Assembly: GCA_037951105.1 (NCBI GenBank) | Contig: JBAMJV010011236.1 | Span: 1 to 64,000, forward strand | Source: Echinarachnius parma | Lineage: Eukaryota; Echinodermata; Echinoidea; Clypeasteroida; Echinarachniidae | DNA length: 64,000 bases | Direction of reading: 5' to 3' | Shown here: positions 20,231 through 32,440 of the stretch, piece after piece | Position numbering within the stretch: position 1 is the stretch's first letter | Layout of the letters: each line of letters opens with the position of its first letter | Notes under the pieces: generated by a model | The model's database searches: none | What the model was told of the DNA's origin: nothing | What the model saw: only the letters and a program-made list of their open reading frames with translations | Made by a program: the position numbers and the translations under genes

Positions 20231-22917
20231 TAGTAGTATCATACAATAATAAAAGTTCTGTTTAGTAAAAGTGAGAGTCAATACGTGAACTGATGATGTT
20301 CAACTCCTAGATTTAAACTAGCGCCACCTTAGTGCAACCGTACGACAGCCTGCAGTTTACGGCGTCGGACGTTACACTAATTGGCGCGCGATACGAAGGC
20401 TAACTCTTTGTCCACGTGACTGGCACGCTATTGACCAATGAGCGTGCAGGGATGCATAGCTGGCGTTCCACAAGTGTGAACGTGCATGCCCACACAAAAT
20501 CGTGGCGCCCTATTGATAATGTTGTTTGAAGGATTTTATTTGTTGGGGTGAATAATAACTTGCATGTCATTTTTAAGGAGTAAGAAAGTTAAATACCGGG
20601 AGATCCGGGTGTATTTAAAATCATTTGACTGTCCACACAATATATTCATTATCCAACGGACGATTGTAGTGCTATACAGCGTTGATGTTTATAGTCTACG
20701 TACGCCGTCAATCCAATCATTATTATGTTTGTCTAAGTGGATATTGAAACCTGGACGATACCTGTAGGGATGTTGGACCGTTGTCCGCTGATTCATAACA
20801 ACGGTGGATCTTACATGAGGGATTTGCCAGGCGATACAAAAATCACCACTGACACTTATAACAAGTTTTTACAACGTTTGTGTATACAGTTGTTTTCCCT
20901 AGTTTTGTGATAACTGGCGGATTTGTCTTTTTGAAAAGCTTTATAAAATGGAACATTCAACCTCATCAGTTGTTGATGTGTAATCGAGTATGTGTGCTAG
21001 TTTGTTTAAGAAGCATCTTGGAGGGATTCAACTTTAAATTTAGATTTATAAACAGTTTTAATCTCGTCTCAGAAGCCATACTTGTGATGTTGATACCTGT
21101 TGGAAAATTCCTATTGAGCCCTGTTTTTAAAGAAGGATATGCGTGATATGGGATTTGCAACTTTGAAGATGTAAATTAAGCCTTTCTTTGATCTGTTGAA
21201 GTCATCTCCGAAACCATAGGTTGTGATTTGTGTTGAGATCGATTTCAAACTCGTCAACTTGTATTGGTTGATCATGACTTTGCAAGTTCTTGTGTGTGTT
21301 CCCAGCACATGCGTAATGCCTAACAATTAATCGAAATAATATGTACAAGGTACCGCCGACCTTATCATAACTGACCACAACCACCACCACCAACTCCTCC
21401 TCCTTAACATCCTTGATATCATTGTCATCAAGTGTCTTCTGGCGTTGCGAGCGGACTGTCATCAATATCCCTCCAGTGTATCATGCTGTATCAACATCAA
21501 GTTTTTACTGTTGAATCCGCCAAATATTTGTATATACCGTTCTTGTGGGTTGATTTTATTTTGATAAACTGCAGTCTACGCTCCTTATCATTGGAATCAT
21601 GGCCAAATCATTGGTAAGTGAATAGACATACTCGTCAACTATTGGATTTTCCGGTCGCTTCCGTAAACTGGCCAAACAAAATTAATACATTCTGTGTGCA
21701 ATCAATTTCACCAATTCTTTCACCGCACCTATATTTTTAAAAGTTATAATTCGTTTCTTAACATTTATGATTCGTATAAAATGAACTCGAAAATGTGGTG
21801 TTTGCATTTTATTTAAAACGTGCTTTTTCCTCAAAATTGTCATTCAATTTAAAGCCTTTGCGTTTGAGTTTGTATGTTAATTTGAATGCTTATAAATAGC
21901 GGACTTGCTGACGATTTGTTAAATCGTAGGCAACAGGTGCTTAATAACTTGACCAAACAGCTGAATCGAATGCACTAAATGCCATTTTGAATAGCGATAT
22001 TCAGCTTTCAGCTCAATGTCGGCAATTTGAATGAACCGATTACCAATACGAATAAATAAACATCCTACCGTAAACATGTTACCTGTGAATACAACTTACA
22101 GGCCAATCAGTAAATTAATTCCCAAATCGTCATTGTCGGGTCACGCGTCGGCCGATTTAACCACATCAGTTAGTGTAACTGGTATTTAGATGATAAATTC
22201 AACATAAATTGAAGAGATTTCCTAACCACTGTAATGGCATCCAATGAGAAGAAGAGTACCTCGCGTAATTATTATCTTGTATCTCCGAGCCTTTTTCATT
22301 GAAATACCACATTTCAGACAACAATTAAATAACAGTCTAATTTGGGGAATATCTATCAAAAAAAGAATGAGAGCTAAATTCGGTTTCTTCGAACTTCCCA
22401 ACTAAAAAACATGAGTATATTCGAAGTACAAAAGACAGCTTAACGCCTTTCTCTTTCTCAATCACTGTAAATCATGTCATAATCAATCATTCCGCTGTTC
22501 AATTGGTAGAGTACTTGATTTGTTTGCGTAGGTTAAAATCAAGACATAACATTTTGTTTTGTCCTGACCGCCTAAGCCTAAAGCCTAAAGCCTAAACCTG
22601 TCTCAATGTGATTTCGACACGCTATTTTAGACAACACTGAATCATTTATTAATTTATTATAGCATATAAATAAGTAAGCTATCTTTGGAAAAGCAGACAT
22701 GATTCATCTTTATAATTCAGCTTCTATACATAATTAAGCCGCCACGACATACAAACGAATTTGCTCAAATTAAGGGTAAGACTAACATATTCGCTAATAC
22801 TCTACCATACTTGATTAACTTGTTGAATAGTAAAGTATCACATGTAGCCATAACGTTGTTTGGATTACTGTTAGATCGAATTAAGTAGAATTGCACATCC
22901 TTCCATTATTATACAGT
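20231..22917. other. Gene-free stretch, nothing recognised
   Basis: About 2.7 kb without a convincing exon, RNA gene or transposon. Several short frames (for example 20880-21146 and 21202-21465) lack family patterns. A three-fold CCTAAAG repeat occurs near 22572-22597. Confidence 0.4.
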
Positions 22918-23074
22918 TGTTAACTGGTGGTGGAGGGAAAAGTACGGAATGTTCCACTCCCGAGGGATTTTAAATGCTATTGAGGGAAGAGTAAATAAGT
23001 CCCGAGATGTAGTCGAGGGACTTTTAAATTCCCGAGGGGAACATTCCATGATTTTCCCGACAGCAAAGTTAACA
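22918..23074. mobile_element. MITE with TGTTAAC ends, second copy (157 bp)
   Basis: Ends TGTTAACTGG and CAAAGTTAACA, and the internal GGAATGTTCCACTCCCGAGG and TCCCGAGATGTAGTCGAGGG, match the copy at 7665-7838. Confidence 0.65.
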
Positions 23075-23439
23075 AATGTTTTATCATCTGATTGCCATGT
23101 AACAGTCCCGTGTAATATCCAAAAATATTACATGGCAGCTCATGTACTGTATTTACTAAGTCAGGTGATAAATAGTTTTATATATATGTATACGATTTGA
23201 TTGTTATTACTCTAATACAAACATATGCTATTTAGTATGGTATCAATAATTATCTGAATATTATGTGCTAGAAGTGTGTATGTATTGATAATCACTGAAC
23301 AGTGTTTGAGATAACATAAATCGTAACGTTTGATAAGTTTATAAATTATCCTACTTAAAATTTCCCCCATTATCCTTAATCCAATAGCCATAATCTTGTT
23401 CAGGTCACTGTTGAATTGTCCATCATTCTGTTAGATAAT

Positions 23440-24540
23440 TTTGTATTACCAATATACCTTTATGATTAATTTGAAACGTACAAATAATAGTATAACATTT
23501 ACATATTTTAATATCACGGGCTTAAATTGTTTAATATGTATTGATAATAACATATATATTGGTATGTATACTTTATTATTTTGATAAATGGGATTGGATT
23601 GGATTAGATAATGAAATTGTAATAAATATGGATTTGATTTGATTGGATTAGATAATGAAAATGTTAAAAATATACTATGCACTGAAATGTTATAATCACA
23701 CTTATTAATAATATAATACAAAACAATATTGTCATTGCATATGTTTACATAAGGGAATTTAATTGAGGTATATTGATTATCCCTCGAATTTTGTTCGGAC
23801 CATTGTTGGATTGTATAATGTTGAATGGTACACCCTTCTGTTAGATAATTTTAATTATTAATATACTTATATATATGATTGTATTGTGATTACTCAAAAA
23901 TGTTCAAATTATAGTTAGTAGTTTGTTACATTTGAATATTTCGGACTAAATGTGCTCAACATGTATTGTTTATATAGTATATTTGTTTTAAAACTTCATT
24001 ATATTGATTTTGTTTAGATCGATTAGACATTTTAAAATATCATTCATTATGTACTCAAATTTTATAATCACAATTATTAATGATATAATTTATACCAGTA
24101 GTTGTCATTTTATATGTCTACACTTTTCGAAGGAAATTGTATCGCAGTACATTAATTATTATGATGAATTTTTTTTAATGATGCACCATTATACATTATA
24201 TGCTTTGTACAATATTAAATACACATGAATAAATGATCAGTTAGACAAGTGCAAGAATGTACTTTTTAAGATTTAAATTTATTATGTCTAATATCTCGGG
24301 CTAAAAGCGCTTAACATGTATTGTGTATATATATTTATATTTGTACTTCATTATATTGATTGATTATTTTAATCACAATTATTAATAATTTAATCAATAC
24401 CAGTATTTGTAATTTAATATATTTACACATATTGAAGGAAATTTTATCGCAGTACATTAATTATTATTATGAAGGTTTTTATGATACACCATTATAAATT
24501 ATATTTTTTTGTAAAACATGAATTAATAACCAAGTTTACT
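23440..24540. repeat. Degenerate tandem repeat, ~350-430-bp unit
   Basis: Three decayed units are visible. CATGTATTG-type sequence recurs at about 23530, 23958 and 24313, CTTCATTATATTGATT at 23993 and 24346, and ATCGCAGTACATTAATTATT at 24140 and 24448. The region is very AT-rich and non-coding. Confidence 0.6.
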
Positions 24541-24807
24541 GAATATAGATAACAAAATTAAGGTCATATAATGTACAAACAGTAATACAATTTGTTAATA
24601 CCATAAAGTGAAAACTGCTAAGGCAGGTATAGCAGCTAGAAAGGAAATCTTCCTTATACCCGGCTGACTATAATCATGTATAAAACCTTATAAATTAATT
24701 TACGCTAGAATAACGAGTACAACTTATAATATATGAATGTTGAATATATTAATGAATATTGCAACCATTTAGATCTTTAGTTCGCATCAGTATTGGTTCG
24801 TCAACAC

Positions 24808-25957
24808 TTCTTCTCACCTTCTCATCCTGACGCCTGTAGGCCAGTTGGCCTGTCAGTTAACAGCCTCGTGAAACTCCTCCACTTCGTCCGGTCAAGTGGT
24901 CAAGAGTCAATGCTTTGCCTTTCTGGAAGTTGCTCTCCTCTTTCTGGGTAATTTCTCTGATCTGATCCTCCCATCTTTTTCTTGGTCGGCCTATTGGTCT
25001 TTTCTTCCGTGGTTTCCAGACATACATTCTTTTTGTGTCCCTTGTATCAGGCATCCTCAATACATGTCCATACCATCTCAGTTGGTTCATTTTGATGATG
25101 GTTAGAATGGGTTCCACTGAGAGTGTGCTTCTGGTGTTTTCATTTCTTATTCTGTCTCTTTTGGTCACGCCATGAATGAGTCGTAGTACTGGTTAGAATC
25201 CAGGTTTCACTACCATACAGCAGGACTGGGGGGCGTTGCATAAAACTCAAAGTTGCGTTTGATTTTGCGTTTGATCGAACGCATATCAAACGTAACTTTG
25301 CGTTTGATCGCAATTGACCGTATAAACATATGGATCAAACGCAACTTTGCGTTTGATATAAAACGCAAGTTTAATTATGATATGGATCAGACGCAAAGTT
25401 GCGTTTGATATCAAACGCAAAGTTGCGTTTGATTTCAAACTCAAGTCTTTATACAACGGAGTTTTTGCGTTTTGAGTTTTATGCAATGCCCCCCTGGTCT
25501 TAATATGGTAGTGTACATGCATGCTCTGACATCTTGCGGTATCTACCTTTCCTTGAGGAGGGGGTACAGTGCATTCACGTTCCTTGTGAACTTGGTGATT
25601 CTGCTGTTAATTTCATCTTCCATCAAGTTGTTTGCTGTTATTTTGCTGCCTAGATAGGTGAAGTTTGTTGTTTGCGTCAAAGTGTGTCCATTTACGTTGA
25701 TTTCGCCTTCCTGCATTTCCCTGCTCACTTGCATGTACTCTGTTTTGCTGTAGCTCAGTTTAAGCCCTGCAGCAGTAAGTTCCTGGTCCCACTGGTAATG
25801 CTGGTTCATAATAGATTGTACTCTAGACTGGCTGTCTGCCGTCTGTGCCAAGTCGTCTCCATAACCAAAGCGTTCTGCTCTGTGGTCCTCCCTCTCTATT
25901 TTAACTATTACATGGTTGAGGTATTTGAAAAACAGGAGTGGTGAAAGGACAACCATG
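24808..25957 (-). pseudogene. LINE reverse transcriptase fragment, split by a TIR element
   Basis: Minus strand: the sequence opens inside the palm at VLSPLLFFKYLNHVI, with a degenerate catalytic box FGYGDDLAQTAD. It then reads GLKLSYSKTEYM, NFTYLGSKIT, LYPLLKER and TTILRP. After a 267-bp inserted element it resumes with VLLYGSET, and ends with LRWYGHVLRMPDT and GRPRKRWEDQI (24857-25168), the conserved C-terminus of many LINEs. The 5' half is missing (truncated at about 25957), and stops and frameshifts are present near 25540 and 25190. The 3'UTR runs to about 24808. Confidence 0.85.
25228..25494. mobile_element. TIR element inserted in LINE (267 bp)
   Basis: Ends GGGGGGCGTTGCATAAAACTC and the inverse ending ATGCAATGCCCCCC are about 22-bp terminal repeats. 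The interior is filled with inverted and direct copies of CAAACGCAACTTTGCGTTTG. CAG (minus strand) is duplicated at the junctions, and removing the element with one CAG restores the host LINE frame across T-I-L-R-P-V-L-L-Y. Confidence 0.8.
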
Positions 25958-26183
25958 TTTCGTCAACAATGTGTTATTTTATTTACATTTAATAGTGTTA
26001 ACAAAATACAATTCTCGTATTGTACGAAGTATTATACTCTATGATAAAGGTCCATTATTTGATTTGATTTGATTTGATTCATTTACTTGCAACATAATAT
26101 CATGGTACAAATTATTATATAAATGATAAAGAAATATATTCATTGAATATTACAAAATTAAACATGTATAACTGAAAAATTGA
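25958..26183. other. Short gene-free stretch
   Basis: AT-rich sequence with a four-fold GATTT repeat near 26057-26080. Nothing else was seen. Confidence 0.4.
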
Positions 26184-26730
26184 TTAAAGGGATAGTACAG
26201 ATTTGGTCAAACTGAATTTAATTAACAAAAACTTGCACGATATCATTGCAAACTATTAGTTACAATTCCAACATGCCCGAAAGGTAGAAAAAAAATTGCA
26301 AACGGCTAAGTTAAAAAGCTGTTTTCATAATTAAAAAAAATAAGCCTTTAAAACGCATGAGGGCGCTTTCTATGAACATATTGGTTTCAACCATTTTTCA
26401 TGAAAAAATGTGAATGTAATGTTTTGTTAAAATAATGATTCAATAGAGAGATCATTAACAACTATCTTTAAACCTCATTGTTATATTTTCGAAAAAGTGT
26501 AGGCATTATTGAGATATTTTCTTGAATAAAATGTGAGACCCACATTTATACCAATCTGATATACTCATAGATATTTCAGTCCTTTTCTGAACCGATTTTG
26601 ATCAAATAAAGTTGATTCTTTCATTGAAATAGTCTGCTGCTCTTTCAAATGTTACACTCAGTTTTGCATTACCTCACCAAGCAATTATTTCTTGAAGCGC
26701 CCTCTATACCAAACTTAACTATCTCTTTAA
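26184..26730. mobile_element. MITE family B (TTAA-type), complete copy (547 bp)
   Basis: Begins TTAAAGGGATAGTACAG, then ATTTGGTCAAAC, and ends CCTCTATACCAAACTTAACT, then ATCTCTTTAA, giving inverted ends with TTAA at both sides. The interior shares GGTTTCAACCATTT, TTTTGTTAAAATAATGATT and CCGATTTTGATCAAATAAAG with other family B copies. It has no foldback insert. Confidence 0.75.
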
Positions 26731-26858
26731 CAGAATAGTAACGTTAAAGTAATGGAGAAATACAACATATACATCTTTGTTCAAACAGTAAGGTCGACAG
26801 TTTACTCAGGATATATGGTTGTATTGTTATTGTTCAATGTGGGGGTGTACCGTGACCA

Positions 26859-26880
26859 CCCCCCCCCCCCCCCCCCCCCC
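26859..26880. repeat. Poly-C tract (22 C)
   Basis: An uninterrupted C run after GTGACCA. The glycine-rich minus-strand frame across it is an artefact. Confidence 0.9.
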
Positions 26881-27406
26881 TCTCCACTGATATAATGAAA
26901 TTATGTACGGGACCATGCATCATCGTAACCATTGCTTGTACGATATATAAAGTTGTATGTACAATTAGTGGCAACTGCATATTTTCAACGTAAAAGTGAT
27001 TTAGGCAAATTGTGTAAATATCACACATACCAATGTAAATCAATATATGTTAATTTATTTTAAAACGTATATTGTGTAAGGACAGGATAAGACGTATATC
27101 AAATACTACGTAGTGCACGCTTTTGCAATAAAAATTACTTTCTTTATAATAGTATCTTGGCATTCCTCCATGCAAGTATTCCATAATAAAAACAAATGAA
27201 AGATTACAGTATTTCATCTCCATAATAAATTTAGGCAATTATTTATATTTGTTACCAAACACCAATATTTTCCGATAGAACATCACACACAGAGTTCATG
27301 TGATCGGTCCATTTCGATTGATTATCAATAATTAAACCATGAAAGACACCTGTTGAATTTCTGAATTCCACAAACGAATAGTATCAGTACTGCACTTTAT
27401 ATTATT
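26881..27406. other. Gene-free stretch, nothing recognised
   Basis: AT-rich sequence with no recognisable coding or repeat pattern. Confidence 0.4.
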
Positions 27407-27820
27407 GGTTTTCCCGCTCAATTTCGCGATTGTGTCAATCCAATTGATAATAGGAGCAAACGAATTCGCGCGATTTGCGATCGCCGTGTCAAAGCAGCTT
27501 TCGAATTCGTAAATAGTCGTTCAAAATCACGTCTGAGCAAGTGAATTTGCACAAAGAGCATACCTTTTCATCAATGGTCATTCAAAATGGCGTGTAGTTC
27601 ACGCTGGCGCTACTGCGCTGGCGCTACTGCACATTCGCGAATTCGAGTGTCCATAAATAAACTATTGTGTCTATTCACGAAACCGTATGCGTATGCATGA
27701 ACTCGTTTGCACTTATTCGGTATTTGAAAGACCGATACCAATGATTACGCGGCAATGCGTGAATTTGAATGACCCTTAATGAATTCGATTGAAAAAAGTG
27801 TAAAATTGAGCGGGAAAACC
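27407..27820. mobile_element. TIR element (414 bp)
   Basis: GGTTTTCCCGCTCAATTT at the left and AAATTGAGCGGGAAAACC at the right are perfect 18-bp inverted repeats. TATATTA occurs just outside both ends (27399 region and 27821), consistent with a slightly shifted 7-8-bp target duplication. The interior has several GAATTCG motifs and a repeated GCTGGCGCTACTGC. No coding capacity. Confidence 0.75.
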
Positions 27821-28500
27821 TATATTAAAAAATCAAATAATATGACTTACTTAACAATTTATTTACATTAAACCATGCAAACCCATTATCTCTAGCAAAT
27901 TATATTGAAGTGACTGATTGTTTTGATGGGATAAGAATATACCTGTATCGTCGGCTAACAATTGTAATAGCCACCGCAATGTCAATTATTCTAACCATGG
28001 GCAGGCACACGGTCAAAAAATTATCTTTAATTTCTTGGCCGTTTTTGTTTAAATTGTTATCAATTACTCCTCTTGAACTCGGTTTCTCATTCTAATAACT
28101 ATCATTTATAGGGTTTCATTGTCCTTATTAAAGGAAACCACACATGCCAATCAAAAAAACAAAATCCTGCCTATAATAGATCTTTTAAAAAAATCTTTAA
28201 TACTCACGATTGAAGACAATATCAGGCACGTAGCACACGATTGTTCAAACAACACGCATTATTCTTAAGTTTAGCATGAAGTTAGGGTACGATGAGAGAG
28301 AAATAGTTGACAATATTAAACCAATCGGCCTCCCACACAAGAAATGGACAATTTTCTTAATGTTATCTCTGATATGATTCCGATATGATTTCGGACAACT
28401 TGACCGCTTGATTTCTTGACACTGGATAACTCTACCCGCTCGAGTTGACCAGGCTTAGGTGGTAAAATGCTAGGGGGGTACTTACTTGTTGTGAGTAGTG
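27821..28500. other. Gene-free stretch, nothing recognised
   Basis: No coding exon or clear repeat was seen. Confidence 0.4.
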
Positions 28501-28600
28501 TATATATAGCGGGCAGTTGGGCCCATTATTCAGTACTACATGTGTTACTTGTTAACTAAACAAAACTTTGCCCAAAAGTGTTAGCATTTGCCAGGGTAAG
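28501..28600 (+). promoter_or_regulatory. Possible TATA + initiator core promoter with first-exon donor
   Basis: TATATATA starts at 28501, and TTCAGTAC, a good metazoan initiator (TCAGT), places +1 at A 28532, exactly 31 bases downstream. A good splice donor, CCAGG/GTAAGA, follows near 28595. This would define a non-coding first exon of about 64 bases. There is no downstream exon I can link to it, so this is a pattern-only suggestion. Confidence 0.3.
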
Positions 28601-29280
28601 ATTTAGTATTGTCCGTGGGTCGTGTTATTGCTTGATTTAATTATCTGACGGTCGAAATTGGAACACGTGCATCCGGAAGACAATTGTAGCGATGTGTAAG
28701 AAGAACCCTGGTTTCTCTCGTAAATTACATTGCTTATGGACAAAAAGCGAATGGTGACATATGTGTTCGTGTAAATGTAAGGTTTTGCTGATAATCTGAA
28801 TACATGTAACGAGTGTAACTTCCATGTCTTCTAATATAGGAAACTGATATATCTAAACAAGTTAATGTGAGACGCTGATTAAATTGAACCGTCATTTCCA
28901 TCTCACCCGCATCGGCAGATCGCTCTTAAAATTTAAAGAAAAAGCAAAGAAAGAAATTAGATTCAAATAGAATACAATTGTCCAAAGGTGCGACGGGTAA
29001 ACAAGTAACGGAAATGCATGTTGAGATGACGTGGTTATAAATGCAATGTAAATCTTACTAGAAATCGCTATTCAATCCCCTGAAAGATTTACATTGTATT
29101 GTACTAAACATGACATTGGGTGTTTTTACAACGATCTTAAGTTAAAGTTAGATTTTAAGCTAGACTGAATGTATGTTAGGCCATTTAATTGAAGACTTCG
29201 TAATAAAAGAAAATCCGAATACATGAAATCTCCTAATTGAAGACATATCAGGCCCGTAGCAAGGGGATACGTTGGGTGCG
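28601..29280. other. Gene-free stretch with a 17-bp hairpin
   Basis: No coding pattern. At 29040-29101, AATGCAATGTAAATCTT pairs with AAGATTTACATTGTATT (one G-U pair) around a loop of roughly 25 bases. Confidence 0.45.
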
Positions 29281-29336
29281 TACGCACCCCCCTCCCCCCC
29301 CCCCCCCCCCCAATTCAGAACAGTCCAATTTAGAAA
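29281..29336. repeat. Poly-C tract (18 C) beside possible hAT-like end
   Basis: A C run occupies 29294-29311. Just upstream, CAGGCCCGTAGCAAGGGG (about 29250) resembles a hAT-type terminal sequence, but no partner end was found. Confidence 0.55.
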
Positions 29337-29864
29337 GTATAAATGTGTACAAAGTCAGTGCAATGAGTTAGCAAATATCACCTTACTTTTTCGCTCAATG
29401 GACGTATCAGATCACAACAATACACATTTTATCAACCATTTATCAATTCTTGCACATGCCGAGATTCCTTTACCTGTTTACATGGATCTAGTAACATTGT
29501 CCAAATCCCCCAAAACATTATTTTAAATCTAGAGATTCTCTTATACAGTGTTGTATCCGTATTACCAATAGAAGCATGAAACAGGTTTTGTTTTTTTTTA
29601 TTTCCCCTTTCGTTAAAAGGATATTTACGATCGAAGTGTTCGGATTTTTCATCATCCACTGACAAGTTTAACTGTGTACAAAGTCAGTGCAATAAGTTAG
29701 CAAATACCACTTTGCATTTTCGCTCATTACTTGGCCATACGATATCCATTTAACGTAAAATGTTACGACATTACTCAGAGGACATATCAGATCTCGACAG
29801 TACACATTTTATCAACCATTTATCATCTTTTGCACATGTCAACAAAGTTACGAGATCCCTTTAA
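29337..29864. mobile_element. MITE family A copies (one partial, one near-complete)
   Basis: A partial copy at 29337-29470 shares GTACAAAGTCAGTGCAATGA and ATATCAGATCACAACAATAC with the family. A nearly complete copy follows, from GGATCTAGTAACATTGTCC at 29483 to ACAAAGTTACGAGATCCC, then TTTAA, at 29864. After it the terminal GTTACGAGATCCCTTTAAGG is repeated once more. Confidence 0.7.
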
Positions 29865-29890
29865 GGGAAGTTACGAGATCCCTTTAAGGG

Positions 29891-30282
29891 ACAAATCAAT
29901 ACAATGTTATTCCATGAGTAGAGTGACACGAGTTACACGAGTATACCGTTGCACTCAGATAATTAAGGCTACTTGTTTGCGTGTACTCCCACTCATGGAT
30001 TCCGTCCTCCCTGGATAATTATGTAACGTTTTCCATGATGACCTATACATATATCACCCGACGATCACGTAGATGCGGTGTACTTTGAAAACTAAATACA
30101 TCATTAAATCATTGCCTATCCGATCAAATCCGAGGACATAACATTTTGATATATCGATACAAAATCAGTGTTAATAAAAACAATAAAATAGGTAATTATA
30201 ACCACGTTAATTTCCCATCCTCGCTGAGGGACAACTAGGGTTGCTATGACAACCGTTCCCGTTAGTTCAGTCTGCTCAGTTA
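29891..30282. other. Gene-free stretch, nothing recognised
   Basis: No gene or repeat was identified apart from a triple ACGAGT-like motif near 29927-29942. Confidence 0.4.
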
Positions 30283-30518
30283 CAGTGGCGTAGCCAGGAA
30301 TTCTCCGAGGGGGGCTCCTACCTGCGAGCGCGTTCACTCGAGCTGCTCCGGGTGGGTTTCAGGGGGCGTAGCCGCCGGAAGCTTTTGGATTTGAGCTAAA
30401 CAAAGCCCCACAAACATGAGAAATAAACTTCCGGCTGTCCGGCTAACAAGCATTAAAAACGGGCCTGACGTGGTAGGGAAAGAAGAGGGGGCTCCTGGCC
30501 CTCCTCGTTATTCCACTG
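30283..30518. mobile_element. hAT-like MITE with perfect 8-bp TSD (236 bp)
   Basis: The left end CAGTGGCGTAGCCAGGAATT is a typical hAT-type terminus; the right end ...CCTCGTTATTCCACTG is its imperfect inverse. CTCAGTTA is present at 30275-30282 and again at 30519-30526 as an exact 8-bp target site duplication. The interior is GC-rich compared with its surroundings and does not encode a transposase. Confidence 0.85.
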
Positions 30519-30526
30519 CTCAGTTA

Positions 30527-31540
30527 TGTATCCTGTGTTAATATACTACTCCTTTAAAATAATAATGGTTGTTGCACCTTAAATATTTTTCTAGCAAAGT
30601 TGTTGTGCATTGTGTTATCACCTAAAAAAAAAGAAGAAAAAAACGTCTGCGTCAATGTTTACATGGGTTAACTTACCGTGTATACCTGGGTACAGCACTA
30701 TGTGTATTAATATGCCACTTGCGACATCAATTTCTTAGCATTTTGTCCAGCCAAGTACTTTTTGAGATGGTCCTTCAAGTTTTTTTTATTGCATTCTTTG
30801 ACTGATTAACACTGTCTTGACAACTGCAGGAGTTGTATGTGTTTGAATCGTTTCTCCCCCACCCCCTTCAAAAAAAAAAAAAAAAAAATTACACATGCTT
30901 TTCGCCCACGTGTGACGAAATCCCATGTATTATTATTCTGTCAGTCAGTGTTTATGGATCGTGTTATCCACGCAGGGAGAAAGATTGTTCCGATCTGAAC
31001 AAGTTACACGAGCGCCAAATTGGTCGGCCCTCGAGACACAGCCTACGCGATTCCTCATTATCGCCTGTTTACTTCCATTTGGGCGGTACTGTTACGTTGA
31101 TAGATTCATTCGAATGTAAAGTGATATGGCATCAATTCAGCAGGTTTCCATGGTGATGGTAATAGAAGCGATATGATGAGATATATAGGTGAGAAGCGGG
31201 TAACACGTTGCTTTCTTACCACATTTCAGATTTATCCTGACTCCTGAGAGAATTGGGTTCGTAAGTTGTTTTGTATATATATTCCACTACTGCATGCCAT
31301 AACTGTGTTAAAAATGTTGCAACAAGGTCGAAGCAAATAATTAAAACTAACGATCTAGATATGAGTCTAGAACACGGCCTAGTATTTCCAAATACAGAAG
31401 AAAAATAGGAAGAAAAAAACATATAAAACAAACCTACAAACAAATAAACATACGAACAAACACAAAAAATAGACGAACAAACAAACATACATGCATACAA
31501 ACAAAGGGGCCCCCGGCAAGCTGCATGCTGACCTGCATCG
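30527..31540. other. Gene-free stretch with a poly-A run
   Basis: A run of about 18 A lies near 30872-30889. Two overlapping plus-strand frames at 30833-31156 have no family pattern. Confidence 0.4.
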
Positions 31541-31544
31541 AGAG

Positions 31545-32440
31545 CTACCTCTCTGATCGATCTATCTTGCCTGGACAAACATCAAGTACTTCAGCAATAA
31601 ATGCTTCAGTTCCCCAGGGATCAGTTCGGCCCATAACTGTTTTTCGCTTATATTGACGATATTGGAGACAGCTGTGAAAATACCCTGTAAACGCGGACGA
31701 TTCCACCCTGTTCTGTGAATTCCGATCCCCTAGTGATCCTAGAGGCAACATCAGCAAGCCTAAACAGAGACCGGGATAAAATAAGGGCTTGGGCTCACAG
31801 GCGGAAGTAACATTCGAGCCAAGCAAGTGACAGACCTCTACTTCGTTCACACCACACTTACAGAAGTGGATGAACTCGACATCTTGGGAGTCACTTTGGA
31901 CGAGAAACTTTACCTGGACATCACATATCTCAAACGTAACAGACCAGAGCTGGACAAAAAACTAGGTGCGTTAAGGAGGGTAGCTACCAAGCTTGATGCT
32001 GCAGAAAAAGCTACCGTCTACATGCATACTAGAGTATGCTTCGCAATGCTGGCTGAATGCATATACCACAGTAGTAGGACTGCTAGACTCTATCCAAAGG
32101 AAAGCTTTACGAGTCATTGGCGTGAATGAAGAAGATGCACGTTCCCAACTAAATAATATTATCCCATCTCTTCAACACCAAAGACATGTAGCTGGCTAGC
32201 TGCTGCAGCAGTAATCTTCAAGATGCAGACCAACTGTAGTCCTTCAGACATGAAGACCATGCTCCATCAACCGCGATAAGAAGATCAATTCGAACAAGCG
32301 TGGCAATGCCAAGACACGCCCTCACAATACCCACCTGTAGAACTTACTCAGCAAGGCAGGAGCTTTCTCCACACAACAGTTCCTTTTCGGAACGAGTCTC
32401 TGATCTGGCCACGCAGTGCATTCACATCGATGTCCACCTT
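31545..32440 (+). pseudogene. LINE reverse transcriptase remnant
   Basis: Plus strand. The start reads AINASVPQGSVRP (the GVPQGS box of reverse transcriptases) near 31600. DELDILGVTLDEKLY (the thumb YLGV-type motif) lies at 31870, KLGALRRVATKLDAAEKATVY at 31960 and, after a frameshift, LLDSIQRKALRVIGV near 32085. SFLHTTVPFRNESLIWPRSA near 32370 is the usual closing motif. The catalytic FADD segment is lost to frameshifts or deletion between about 31640 and 31840, and several stops interrupt the frame. It is a decayed, 5'-truncated copy, not closely similar to the other LINEs here. Confidence 0.75.

Noticed and set aside
22495-22550. Possible tRNA (GTTCAATTGGTAGAGTACTTG)
   Set aside because: The D-arm resembles a tRNA, but the T-arm lacks GGTTC and the acceptor does not pair.
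31216-31578. 120-codon minus-strand frame with a hydrophobic Cys/Phe/Tyr-rich core
   Set aside because: The core is a run of ACAAACAAAC-type sequence read in reverse; no membrane-protein family pattern.
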